From DATHYU01 sp033722675 (lineage in GTDB: Bacteria; Actinomycetota; Acidimicrobiia; Spongiisociales; UBA11373): a DNA stretch of 26,922 nt. The stretch spans positions 1-26,922 of the forward strand of contig JAWVYO010000029.1 in NCBI GenBank assembly GCA_033722675.1. The letters are read 5' to 3'. The notes under the pieces are model-generated. The model was not told where the DNA came from. It saw nothing but the letters and a program-made list of their open reading frames with translations, and ran no database searches. Both the position numbers and the translations under genes were made by a program. Shown here piece after piece: positions 13,666 through 21,101 of the stretch (positions are counted from its first letter, which is position 1; each line of letters opens with the position of its first letter).

Positions 13666-14739
13666 TCAGTACCCGGCGGCCCCGGCGATCCGGTCGGCGG
13701 CGGTCTGGAGTGCCTCCTCCGGTGCCGGGAAATACCCGACGTCGCCGATGACCTCGTCGACGTTGTTCAGGACGTAGGTGATGAAGGCAGCAACCTGGGG
13801 CTTCTCCGCCACGATGCCGGCGTCGGTGTACATGAACAGCGGACGGGCCAGGGGGTAGGTGCCCTCGCTCACCGCTTCCGCGTTCGGTGCGACGCCGCCG
13901 ACGGCGACGGCCTGGAGCCGGTCGGCGTTCTGGTCGAAGAAGGCGAACCCGAAGTAGCCGGCGGCACACGTCGAGGACAGATCACCCTCGGTGCAGCCGT
14001 CCTCGGAGACCCCGCGGACGGTGAGGTTGTCGTCCTCACCGACGATCTCGACGCCGGCCTCCAGGATCGGGGGAGGGTCGGCCTCGTCGAACACCTCTTC
14101 GTTGAAGTAGTCGAACGTTCCCGAGTCGGCGCCCGGCGAGAACCGCTTGATCGGGTGCGCCGGGAAGTCGGGGTTCACCTGGTCCCAGGTGGAACCGGCG
14201 GGAAGCGAGAACAGGGTGGCGAGCTCCTCCAGGGTCATCTCCTGGGCGAAGTAGTTGCCGTTGCTGATCACGACCGACAGGGCGTCGGTGCCGACCCGGA
14301 TCTCGATGGGATCGCGTCCGATCTCCTGGCAGGACGCCACCTCGCTGTCCTTGATCGGACGGGAGGCGGTGGCGATGTCGGAGGCGCCCTCGACACAGAA
14401 GCGTTCGAAGCCGCCGCCCGAGCCGATGGAGTCGATCGAGTATTCGGGGCCGCCCTCGTCGATCCACTTCGTCACGACGGCCGTCGCGAGCGGAAACACC
14501 GTCGACGAGCCCGCGATGCCCACGTCGCCCGGAGCGACGTCGAGGGGATCGATCACCGGCAGGCCGAAGCGACCCTCGCCGTCGTCGGACCCCGTCGTCG
14601 TGGTCGTGGCGTTCCCCGCCGTGGTCGTCGTGGCGGCGTCGCCCGCGGTCGTCGGGGCCGCGTCGTCGTCACCGCACGCCGCGAGGACGAGGACGAGCGC
14701 CGCCATCACGGCGGTGAGCCGACGGGTCGTGGTCTGCAT
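13666..14739 (-). CDS. pstS: Phosphate-binding lipoprotein PstS
   Basis: PstS captures phosphate outside the membrane and delivers it to PstCA (357 aa). The lipobox LAAC puts the lipidated Cys at residue 22, followed by GDDD and a linker of about 30 residues with Thr runs (24-55). Phosphate-contact segments are visible: GSSTVFPLATAVV near 74-86, SRPIKDSE, and SPGADSGTFDYF. These resemble PstS loops that bind the anion through main-chain and Ser/Thr/Asp groups. The ATG at 14739 has AGGAGG 8 nt upstream and leaves a typical signal peptide. It is first in the pst operon, downstream of the repeat array at 14805-14859. The linker resembles that of the binding protein at 26053. Confidence 0.95.
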   Translation of the reverse strand: MQTTTRRLTAVMAALVLVLAACGDDDAAPTTAGDAATTTTAGNATTTTTGSDDGEGRFGLPVIDPLDVAPGDVGIAGSSTVFPLATAVVTKWIDEGGPEYSIDSIGSGGGFERFCVEGASDIATASRPIKDSEVASCQEIGRDPIEIRVGTDALSVVISNGNYFAQEMTLEELATLFSLPAGSTWDQVNPDFPAHPIKRFSPGADSGTFDYFNEEVFDEADPPPILEAGVEIVGEDDNLTVRGVSEDGCTEGDLSSTCAAGYFGFAFFDQNADRLQAVAVGGVAPNAEAVSEGTYPLARPLFMYTDAGIVAEKPQVAAFITYVLNNVDEVIGDVGYFPAPEEALQTAADRIAGAAGY

Positions 14740-14793
14740 GGAGCGATCCTCCTGATCGGTGTCGTTCACGGGTGTGTCGCTCGGACGGTGATC

Positions 14794-14799
14794 AACGTA
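14794..14799 (-). promoter_or_regulatory. Putative -10 box of the pst operon
   Basis: On the minus strand TACGTT fits TANNNT. With a 17-bp spacer its -35 would fall at 14817-14822, inside the PHO-like repeats, where no TTGACA is present. This is the layout of an activator-dependent promoter. Confidence 0.4.
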
Positions 14800-14804
14800 C
14801 GGAG

Positions 14805-14859
14805 CGTGCGTGACCCCCAGTCGCAGTGCGTATGACTCGAATGTGAACTTTCGACGACC
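14805..14859 (-). promoter_or_regulatory. PHO-box-like array of 11-bp direct repeats
   Basis: Read on the minus strand, five consecutive 11-mers follow in register: GGTCGTCGAAA (14849-14859), GTTCACATTCG (14838-14848), AGTCATACGCA (14827-14837), CTGCGACTGGG (14816-14826) and GGTCACGCACG (14805-14815). The actinobacterial PHO-box unit is G-G/T-TCA-YYY-R-S-G. By my count the matches are about 7, 9, 8, few, and 10 of 11. The array lies just upstream of the pstS -10, between pstS and the kinase/regulator pair, so it is the likely operator for RegX3/PhoP. Confidence 0.65.
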
Positions 14860-14919
14860 GCTCGGGTCGACGGCGGCGCGGCGGTCGGTCGGTGGCCGCC
14901 GGTGCCGATCAGGGCGCCC

Positions 14920-14925
14920 TACGCT
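14920..14925 (+). promoter_or_regulatory. Putative -10 box, leaderless start of the sensor kinase gene
   Basis: TACGCT fits TANNNT and ends 9 nt before the ATG at 14935. No Shine-Dalgarno-like sequence lies in between, so the transcript may start at or very near the start codon. Confidence 0.4.
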
Positions 14926-14934
14926 GCCGGGCAC

Positions 14935-16167
14935 ATGGACACCGTCACCGTCGTCGCCATCGGGGTGGCCGTCGTCGCCCTCGTCGTGGCCGCCATCGCC
15001 CTGACGGCCCGCAATCGCTATGCAGCCGCGGTCGACGCCACGCTCACCCGCATCGGACCCGCAGAGGGTGACGGCGGACGGGGGGCCAGAGTCCTGCGGC
15101 TCGCGGAGGCCCTCGACGAGCTCGAACGATCGCTCGCCCGGGCGCAGCGAACCCGGGCCCAGCTGGCCGGAGCGCTCGAAGCCGCCGAGATCGGGATCCT
15201 CATCACCGACGACCGGGGCGAGGTGACCTTCTCGAACGAGAGCGCCCGCCGGTACCTGGGCGCCCGTCATGGGGAGGCCGTCGCCGAGGTGCGGATCCGC
15301 GAGGCCATCGACGAGGCCGTGCTCGGTCGTGCCCCCGTCGAGCGCGAGGAGGAACTCTTCACCCCCCGGCGGCGCGTCCTGAAACTCCTGGCCGTCCCGC
15401 TGGAGTTCGGCGTCGAGAGCGCCGGCGCCGTGGCCTACATCATCGACGTCACCGAGGAACGGCGGGTGGAGGCGATGCGCCGTGACTTCATCGCCAACGT
15501 GAGCCACGAGCTCAAGACCCCCCTCGGCGCCCTCGCCGTCCTCGCCGAGACCCTCGCGGCCAACATCGAGGACCCGGCGATCGCCCTGCGGTTCGCCGAC
15601 CGGCTCGCGGGCGAGGCGACGCGCCTGTCGAAGCTGCTCGAGGACATCCTCGATCTCTCCCAGGCCGAGGCCCGGAGCGCGGCCTTCGAGCCCGTTCCCT
15701 TCGAGCGGGTGGTGGGCGACGTGTCGACGGGGCTGTTCGAGCGCGCCGAGGAGCGCGGCGTCGAGCTCGTCCTCCATCCGGTGCCGGCCGAGGCCGTGGT
15801 CGAGGGCGACCGACGCCAGCTGCGGTCCCTCGTCCACAACATCGTCGACAACGCCATCAAGTACTCCGAACCGGAGCGGGGGGATCCCGCGCCGCGGGTG
15901 GAGGTGCGGGTCGTCGCCGAGAGCGATGTGGTGGTCCTCGAGGTCGCAGACCAGGGGATCGGGATCCCCGACGGACACCTCGATCGAATCTTCGAGCGCT
16001 TCTATCGCGTCGACCGGGCCCGCAGCCGCGCCACCGGCGGCACGGGCCTGGGGCTGTCGATCGTGCGGCACGTGACGCTGAACCACGGCGGGACCGTCGC
16101 CGTCGACTCCCGCCACGGGGAGGGGACGACGTTCACGGTGCGACTGCCCAGGAGCGAGGCGCGATGA
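14935..16167 (+). CDS. senX3: SenX3/PhoR-like phosphate-sensing histidine kinase
   Basis: This is the sensor of a two-component system (410 aa). One N-terminal membrane helix (about 4-24) is followed by a coiled region (50-80) and a PAS-like domain (about 80-172). The HisKA domain has the phosphorylated His191 in FIANVSHELKTPLG. The ATPase domain contains the N box HNIVDNAIKYSE, G1 DQGIGIP, F box RIFERFYRVD and G2 GTGLGLSIV. There is no large extracellular sensor, so the signal is probably intracellular or passes through PhoU/Pst. It is divergent from pstS and shares a 195-bp region holding the PHO-like array. Its TGA overlaps the regulator ATG (ATGA). The name rests on gene context plus architecture. 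Confidence 0.88.
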   Translation: MDTVTVVAIGVAVVALVVAAIALTARNRYAAAVDATLTRIGPAEGDGGRGARVLRLAEALDELERSLARAQRTRAQLAGALEAAEIGILITDDRGEVTFSNESARRYLGARHGEAVAEVRIREAIDEAVLGRAPVEREEELFTPRRRVLKLLAVPLEFGVESAGAVAYIIDVTEERRVEAMRRDFIANVSHELKTPLGALAVLAETLAANIEDPAIALRFADRLAGEATRLSKLLEDILDLSQAEARSAAFEPVPFERVVGDVSTGLFERAEERGVELVLHPVPAEAVVEGDRRQLRSLVHNIVDNAIKYSEPERGDPAPRVEVRVVAESDVVVLEVADQGIGIPDGHLDRIFERFYRVDRARSRATGGTGLGLSIVRHVTLNHGGTVAVDSRHGEGTTFTVRLPRSEAR

Positions 16168-16835
16168 CCCGGATCCTCGTGGTCGAGGACGAACCGTCGT
16201 ACGTCGACGCCCTCGAGGTGTCGCTCGAAGCCGAGGGGTACGAGGTGACGGCCGTCGGTGACGGCCGCGAGGGGATCGAGGCGTTCCGCGAGCACCGGCC
16301 CGACGTCGTGCTCCTCGACCTCATGCTGCCCACGCTCCCCGGCCTCGACGTCCTGCGGGCCATCCGGCGCGAAAGCGACTCGCCGGTCATCGTGGTGAGC
16401 GCCAAGGACTCCGAGGCCGACGTCGTGACCGCCCTCGAACTCGGCGCCGACGACTACCTCACGAAGCCGTACTCGATCCGGGAGCTCATCGCGCGGATCG
16501 GCGTGGTGACGCGTCGCACGACTACCGTCTACGACACCGACGCCCTCCGGGTGGGGGAGGCGACGCTGGACCTCGGGGCGCTCCAGCTGCGCATGCCCGG
16601 CGCCACCCACGACCTCCCGAAGAAGGAGTTCGAGGTGCTTCGGCTCCTCATGGAGCATCCCGGCAACGTCATCACCCGCGAGGAGTTCCTCGACCAGGTC
16701 TGGGGGTACAGCTGGGTGGGTGACACCCGCAGCCTCGACCAGCACATCCGGAGGCTGCGGAGGCGGCTGGAAGACAGCGACGCCGCGCCCCGTATCGAAA
16801 CGGTGCGCGGCGTCGGCTACCGGCTGGTCGGCTAG
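16164..16835 (+). CDS. regX3: RegX3/PhoB-like response regulator, OmpR family
   Basis: The 223-aa DNA-binding partner of the kinase. The receiver domain (about 1-120) has the acidic pocket Glu8/Asp9, the phospho-acceptor Asp52 in VVLLDLMLPTLPG, and the conserved Lys in DDYLTKPYSIREL. The C-terminal winged helix (about 130-222) contains LPKKEFEVLRLLMEHPGNVI, the recognition-helix region TRSLDQHIRRLRRRLED and the closing IETVRGVGYRLVG. OmpR-family regulators bind direct repeats of about 11 bp, which matches the array in front of pstS. It is translated with the kinase. Its TAG stop is shared through CTAG with the convergent peroxiredoxin gene. Confidence 0.92.
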   Translation: MTRILVVEDEPSYVDALEVSLEAEGYEVTAVGDGREGIEAFREHRPDVVLLDLMLPTLPGLDVLRAIRRESDSPVIVVSAKDSEADVVTALELGADDYLTKPYSIRELIARIGVVTRRTTTVYDTDALRVGEATLDLGALQLRMPGATHDLPKKEFEVLRLLMEHPGNVITREEFLDQVWGYSWVGDTRSLDQHIRRLRRRLEDSDAAPRIETVRGVGYRLVG

Positions 16836-17290
16836 AGCCGCTCGAGCGCCTCGACGTAGGCGTCGTACTCCCGGGCGGTCCCGAGGCTGTCGGTGGCGAC
16901 GACGTCACGGACGACGCCCTCCTCGTCGAGCACGTACGTCGACCGTGTGGCGGCGCCCACCTTCTCGTTGAAGGTCCCGTAGGCCTTCGCCACGTCGCCG
17001 TGCGGCCAGTAGTCCGACAGCACGGGGAACTCGAAGCCGTTCTGCTCCGCCCACTCCTTGTTCGTGGGCACGGCGTGCGTCGTGACGACGACCACCCGCG
17101 CGTCGAGGTCCTTCAGCGCGGCGAGGTTGTCGCGCAGGGCGCAGGCCTCGGCGTCGCAGATCCCGGTGAAGGGGAAGGGGATGAAGACGACGAGCGCCTT
17201 GTTCCCGGCGAGGTCGCTCTTCGAGACCATCTCACGGTCGGTGTTGGGGAGGGTGAAGTCGGGAGCCGGCGCTCCGATCTCGGCGGCCAT
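16832..17290 (-). CDS. ahpE: AhpE-type peroxiredoxin
   Basis: This thiol peroxidase reduces hydroperoxides and peroxynitrite (152 aa with the start I prefer). The active-site segment is PFPFTGICDAEAC, with peroxidatic Cys45 in TGIC, the same position and motif as mycobacterial AhpE. A second cysteine, Cys50, lies in the same helix and could act in resolution or bind a reductant. I chose the ATG at 17290 because AAAGGA lies 6 nt upstream and the length then matches AhpE. A longer frame from 17317 adds nine residues without a ribosome site. It follows the DUF2342 gene by 46 nt on the same strand and is probably in the htrA operon. Confidence 0.9.
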   Translation of the reverse strand: MAAEIGAPAPDFTLPNTDREMVSKSDLAGNKALVVFIPFPFTGICDAEACALRDNLAALKDLDARVVVVTTHAVPTNKEWAEQNGFEFPVLSDYWPHGDVAKAYGTFNEKVGAATRSTYVLDEEGVVRDVVATDSLGTAREYDAYVEALERL

Positions 17291-17336
17291 CACGGTCCTT
17301 TCGGTGGGGGAGGCCAACGTACCGGCCGTCCGGACG

Positions 17337-18440
17337 CTACTCGTCGAACCCGTCGAGGGTGACGCGGGCGGCCCAGCCGACGACGTCGTCGAGCTCGTCG
17401 AGGGTGGGGAGCATGCCGGGGCCCTCCCACATGCGCGACAGCGTCTCCTCCCCGAGGCGTCGCTCCACCTCGGCGCAGAACGTCGTGCCGGATCGGTAGC
17501 GGTCGTGCTGGAGCTCGAGCCCGAGGATCCGTTGCAGCATCTGTTCGCCCTCGGCCGGTTCGGCGCGCCGGCGGTCGATGGCGGTCCGGATGGCGTCGGC
17601 GTCGGGGACCATGCCCGGCGCGGCGCGATCGACCAGCCACTCGGCGTACCCCTCGGTCACGGCCATGAAGGCCTGGATGGCGTCGAGGGCCTCGCGATGC
17701 CCGTCGCCGGCGAGGAGCCCGGTGAAGCCGCTGGGGTCCTCCAGCATCCGCTGCAACGATTCGGGATCCTCGAGGGAGCCCATGCGCTCCTGAAGCTGCT
17801 GCGGGTCGAGTTCCAGGCGGTCGGCGAAGTCCTCCATGAGGGCGGCGACGTGGTCCTCCACCCACGGCAGCGAGAACTCGGCGCGGTGGACCACCTCGTG
17901 GAGGGCCACCCAGAGCCGCACCTGACGAACGTCCAGGCCGGCGTCGTCGGCGAAGGCCTCCACGTTGGGGGCGACGAAGGTGATCGGCCCTCCGATGGGG
18001 AGGCCCACGTCGAACTGGCCGAGGACCCGCTGGCTCATGAAGCCCGCCATCGTCCCCATCTGCATGCCGACGAGGGCCGGGCCGAGCTGCGAGAACATCG
18101 CCGCCATCGGATCGGACGACGGCGCCGACAGGGCGCCGCCGCCGAGTTTCTCGGCGAGGGGCTCGGCGAAGAACCCGAAGCCCTCGACGTTCTCGGCGGC
18201 CCACCGGCGCCGGTCGACGACACGGGCCTCCGCGGTGCCGGAGACGGCATCGAGGGGCGAGGCGCGGTCGACGAGCTGGGCGGCGGTCCGGGTGAGCTCC
18301 AGGTACTCCTCGGCGACCCAGGGCTCGATCGGTTCGCTGGCGCCGGCGCTCGACTCGGCGATCTCGCGAGCCAGCTTCCAGTTGACGGGGCCCGACGACT
18401 CCAGGAGCTCCCGGAGGCGGTCGAACAGGTTCTCGGTCAC
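17337..18440 (-). CDS. DUF2342 zincin-like putative metalloprotease (367 aa)
   Basis: This is a member of an actinobacterial family annotated as zinc-dependent metalloprotease or F420-associated protein, with no settled function. A zincin motif HEVVH is present (His181, Glu182, His185), and a possible third ligand is Glu263 in AVTEGYAEWLVD. Other family marks are the Met/Gly-rich MGTMAGFMSQRVLGQFDVG (about 128-146) and LPIGGPITFVAPN. There is no signal peptide or membrane helix, so it is cytoplasmic. It starts with GTG at 18440, overlapping the htrA stop (GTGA), so it is coupled to a secreted-side protease. Activity is inferred from the motif only. Confidence 0.88.
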   Translation of the reverse strand: MTENLFDRLRELLESSGPVNWKLAREIAESSAGASEPIEPWVAEEYLELTRTAAQLVDRASPLDAVSGTAEARVVDRRRWAAENVEGFGFFAEPLAEKLGGGALSAPSSDPMAAMFSQLGPALVGMQMGTMAGFMSQRVLGQFDVGLPIGGPITFVAPNVEAFADDAGLDVRQVRLWVALHEVVHRAEFSLPWVEDHVAALMEDFADRLELDPQQLQERMGSLEDPESLQRMLEDPSGFTGLLAGDGHREALDAIQAFMAVTEGYAEWLVDRAAPGMVPDADAIRTAIDRRRAEPAEGEQMLQRILGLELQHDRYRSGTTFCAEVERRLGEETLSRMWEGPGMLPTLDELDDVVGWAARVTLDGFDE

Positions 18441-19768
18441 ACGTTCTCCGGGCGGGCGAGCAGCGTGAGCTCCAGCGTACGCGTCTCCCCGCCGCGGTCG
18501 ATCTCCATCGACACCGTGTCGCCGACGCGGTAGAAGCGGAGGCCCACGACCAGCTGGTCCATCGTGACGACCCGTTCGCCGTCGAAGCTGCGGATGATGT
18601 CGCCCGCCTGCAGGCCGGCCTCGGCGGCGGCGGTGTCGTCGAGGACGCTGGCCACGACGACCCCCGACGGGATCGACGCGCCGTCGGGTGCCTCCTCGAA
18701 GAAGGTGGAACCGGTGATGCCGAGGAAGGCGTGGCGGACCTCGCCCCGCTCGATGAGCTCGTCGGTGATGCGAACGACCATCTCCACGGGGATGGCGAAC
18801 CCGAGACCCTCGGCGCCGGCGTCGCTCACCCCGATGGCGGTGGTGATGCCGATGAGGCGCCCCTCGGCGTCGACGAGCGCGCCGCCGCTCGACCCCCGGT
18901 TGATCGGTGCGTCGGTCTGGAGCATCCCGAACAGCTCCGAGTTGCCGTTCGTGCGCACTCGGCGATCGAAGGCGCTCACCACGCCCACCGTCACCGAGGG
19001 GCCACCCTGCAGTCCGAGGGGTGACCCGACGGCGATGGCCGTGTCGCCGATCTCGAGCTCGTCGGCGGCGCCGAGCTCGACGGCGGTGAGGCCGCCGCTC
19101 GTGTCGATCCGCACCACGGCGAGGTCGGTGAGGGCGTCCTCGCCGACGAGCTCGGCCTCGTAGGCGCGGCCGTCGGCGAACACGACCCGGACGTTGCTGG
19201 CGCCGTCGACGACGTGCTGGTTCGTGACGAGCAGCTGCTCGTCGGCGTCGAGCACCACCCCGGACCCCGAGCCCTCGGTCACGAAGGAGCCGCCGGATCC
19301 CGTGCCCACCTCCACCGTCACGATGGACGGCACGACCCGGCGGGCCACGGCGGTGGCGGTGGGGAGTCCCTCGGCGTCGGCGGAGACGATCTGGGTCTCG
19401 ACCCGTTCGATGACGGTCTCGGGGGCCTCACCCGGATCCACGAGGATCGCCACGGCTATCGCGGCGATCGTGGCGCCGAGGAGACCGGCGAGGACGGCGA
19501 CGAGGGCCAGGGTCCGCCGCGTGATCCCGCCGCGTTCGGTGCGGGCCGGGCGATCCCGGGCGATGTCGTCGGCGGGGCGGCGGATCTGGCCGGCCGGGGG
19601 GAAGGAGTAGTCGGGGCCTTCGGCCCGGGGCGTCGGTCCCGGCGGGGGAGGTGTGATCGGTCCGGTGCCGAGGGCGCCCGGCGGGGCGTAGGCGACGTGC
19701 TCCTCGGGCACGGGACGTTCGGTCGCTGGCGTGTCGGGCTCGGAGGGCCCGCCGGTAGTGTCGGCCAT
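18437..19768 (-). CDS. htrA: Membrane-anchored HtrA/DegP-like serine protease with PDZ domain
   Basis: An envelope quality-control protease (443 aa). A Pro-rich, acidic cytoplasmic region (1-80) leads to a membrane helix (about 86-110). The chymotrypsin-like domain follows outside the cell, with the triad His185 (VTNQHVVDGA), Asp215 (DALTDLAVVRI) and Ser294 (INRGSSGGALVD, Ser in place of the usual Asn before it). One PDZ domain occupies about 345-440, with the ligand-loop region AFLGI and EAGLQAGDII. The ATG at 19768 has no ribosome site but has TACAAT 7 nt upstream, so it may be leaderless. It is divergent from moaE with only 12 nt between start codons, and is followed by the DUF2342 and peroxiredoxin genes. 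Confidence 0.92.
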   Translation of the reverse strand: MADTTGGPSEPDTPATERPVPEEHVAYAPPGALGTGPITPPPPGPTPRAEGPDYSFPPAGQIRRPADDIARDRPARTERGGITRRTLALVAVLAGLLGATIAAIAVAILVDPGEAPETVIERVETQIVSADAEGLPTATAVARRVVPSIVTVEVGTGSGGSFVTEGSGSGVVLDADEQLLVTNQHVVDGASNVRVVFADGRAYEAELVGEDALTDLAVVRIDTSGGLTAVELGAADELEIGDTAIAVGSPLGLQGGPSVTVGVVSAFDRRVRTNGNSELFGMLQTDAPINRGSSGGALVDAEGRLIGITTAIGVSDAGAEGLGFAIPVEMVVRITDELIERGEVRHAFLGITGSTFFEEAPDGASIPSGVVVASVLDDTAAAEAGLQAGDIIRSFDGERVVTMDQLVVGLRFYRVGDTVSMEIDRGGETRTLELTLLARPENV

Positions 19769-19775
19769 GAGGAGG

Positions 19776-19781
19776 ATTGTA
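19776..19781 (-). promoter_or_regulatory. Putative -10 box, leaderless start of htrA
   Basis: TACAAT (minus strand) matches TATAAT at five of six positions and ends 7 nt before the htrA ATG. Its last base overlaps the first base of the moaE start codon on the other strand. No recognisable -35 precedes it. Confidence 0.5.
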
Positions 19782-20236
19782 TGGACACATCCCCGGTACG
19801 AGGTCGCGACGTCCGGGTGCGCGTCGGTCCGGAGCCCGTCGACGCCGGCGACCTCGTCGACGCGGTGGCGGACCCCGCAGCGGGGGCCACCTGTTGCTTC
19901 CTCGGCACCGTTCGCAACCACGCCCCCGGGCGGGAGGGCGTGACCCACCTCGAGTACGAGGCGTACGGGGAGACCGTCGAAGGCGTGATCGCCGGCATCG
20001 TCGACGAGGCCGTCGGTCGCTGGCCGATCCTGCGCGCCGTCGTGGAGCATCGGGTGGGGAGTCTCGACGTGGGCGAGGCGTCGGTCGGCGTCGCCGTGTC
20101 GTCGGCCCACCGGGCCGACGCCTTCGAGGCCGCCCGCTACCTCATCGACGAACTGAAGCGACGCGCCCCCATCTGGAAGAAGGAGCACTGGCCGGGCGGC
20201 GCCGAGTGGGTCCGGGAGGATCTGGAACACCGCTGA
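19781..20236 (+). CDS. moaE: Molybdopterin synthase catalytic subunit MoaE
   Basis: MoaE, with MoaD as sulfur donor, converts precursor Z (cPMP) to molybdopterin in molybdenum cofactor synthesis (151 aa). Family marks are CCFLGTVRNHAPGREGVTHL near 38-57 with the EYEAYGE that follows, the segment VVEHRVGSLDVGEASVGVAV, and the active-site block LKRRAPIWKKEHWPGGAEWV (126-143 and on), which holds the catalytic lysines. The ATG at 19781 has an ideal GAGGAGG 5 nt upstream. No moaD or other moa gene is in the window, so the partner is encoded elsewhere. Its promoter must lie within the 5' end of htrA; TAGTGT at 19756-19761 is a weak candidate. Confidence 0.92.
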   Translation: MDTSPVRGRDVRVRVGPEPVDAGDLVDAVADPAAGATCCFLGTVRNHAPGREGVTHLEYEAYGETVEGVIAGIVDEAVGRWPILRAVVEHRVGSLDVGEASVGVAVSSAHRADAFEAARYLIDELKRRAPIWKKEHWPGGAEWVREDLEHR

Positions 20237-20254
20237 GGCGAGGAAACCGCAGGT

Positions 20255-20284
20255 CGGACACCGCTCCCGGCTCGCTGGTATCGT
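20255..20284 (+). promoter_or_regulatory. Putative promoter of the liv-like operon
   Basis: CGGACA (20255-20260) and TATCGT (20279-20284) are separated by 18 bp and give a start near 20291. GGAGG at 20301-20305 then lies 10 nt before the GTG. The -35 is a four-of-six match. Confidence 0.4.
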
Positions 20285-20315
20285 CGCAGCCACGCCTACG
20301 GGAGGACGGGCGGCG

Positions 20316-21101
20316 GTGCTCGCATTGCGCAATCTGGAGGTCGTGTACAGCGACGTCATCCTCGTGTTGCGCGGCATCTCCCTCGAGGTCCCCGACGAAT
20401 CGATCGTGGCGCTGCTCGGCGCCAACGGGGCGGGCAAGACCACGGTGCTGCGGGCCGTGAGCGGACTCCTCGACGTGCACAACGGAGACATCACGAAGGG
20501 TGAGATCTCCCTCGACGGCGAGCGGATCGATCGCCTGAGCGCCGCGAAGATCGTCGGACGGGGCATCTCCCAGGCGATGGAGGGGCGGCGGGTCCTCGGC
20601 GAGCTGACGGTCGAGGAGAACCTGAAGCTGGGTGCCCACACGAACCGCCGACACATGGACGAGAACCTGGATCGGGTCTACGGATTGTTTCCCGACCTGA
20701 AGGACCGCCCGAAGTTCACGGCCGGCTACCTCTCGGGCGGCCAGCAGCAGATGCTGGCGATCGGGAGGGCGCTCATGTCCAGCCCCCGGTACCTGCTCCT
20801 CGACGAACCGAGCCTCGGTCTCGCCCCCCTCCTCGTCCAGCAGATCCGCGACATCATCGTCGAGATCAACGAGCAGGGAACCGGTGTCCTCCTCGTGGAG
20901 CAGAACGCCACGATGGCGCTGTCCATCGCCGACCACGGCTACATCATGGAGACCGGGAAGGTCGTCATGGACAAGCCCGCCTCCGAGCTCCTCGAGGACG
21001 ACGACGTCCGAGAGTTCTACCTGGGCCTCCACGCCGAGGGCGACACCCAGTCCTTCGCCACCGTGAAGCACTACCGGCGCAAGAAGCGGTGGCTGTCGTG
21101 A
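20316..21101 (+). CDS. livF: Branched-chain-type (HAAT) ABC transporter ATPase, LivF class
   Basis: One of the two ATPases of a hydrophobic amino-acid/amide transporter (261 aa). Walker A is GANGAGKTT (about residues 35-43), the signature is LSGGQQQMLAIGRAL, Walker B is YLLLDEPSLGLAP, and the switch His is replaced in the usual LivF way (LLVEQNATMAL). The segment RGISQAMEGRRVLGELTVEE is typical of LivF (most have VPEGR; here MEGRR). The C-terminus carries a basic tail (HYRRKKRW). The GTG at 20316 has GGAGG 10 nt upstream. Its stop overlaps the next start as GTGA. It is first in an operon that also encodes an acyl-CoA ligase. Confidence 0.92.
   Translation: MLALRNLEVVYSDVILVLRGISLEVPDESIVALLGANGAGKTTVLRAVSGLLDVHNGDITKGEISLDGERIDRLSAAKIVGRGISQAMEGRRVLGELTVEENLKLGAHTNRRHMDENLDRVYGLFPDLKDRPKFTAGYLSGGQQQMLAIGRALMSSPRYLLLDEPSLGLAPLLVQQIRDIIVEINEQGTGVLLVEQNATMALSIADHGYIMETGKVVMDKPASELLEDDDVREFYLGLHAEGDTQSFATVKHYRRKKRWLS

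Noticed and set aside
17291..17317. Longer N-terminus for the peroxiredoxin, starting at 17317
   Set aside because: It adds nine residues that do not fit the AhpE family and has no ribosome site, while the ATG at 17290 follows AAAGGA and gives the standard length.
19776..19850. ECF-type promoter (GGAAC/CGTT) in front of htrA
   Set aside because: I looked for it because SigE-like factors often control htrA, but no GGAAC with properly spaced CGTT is present upstream of 19768.
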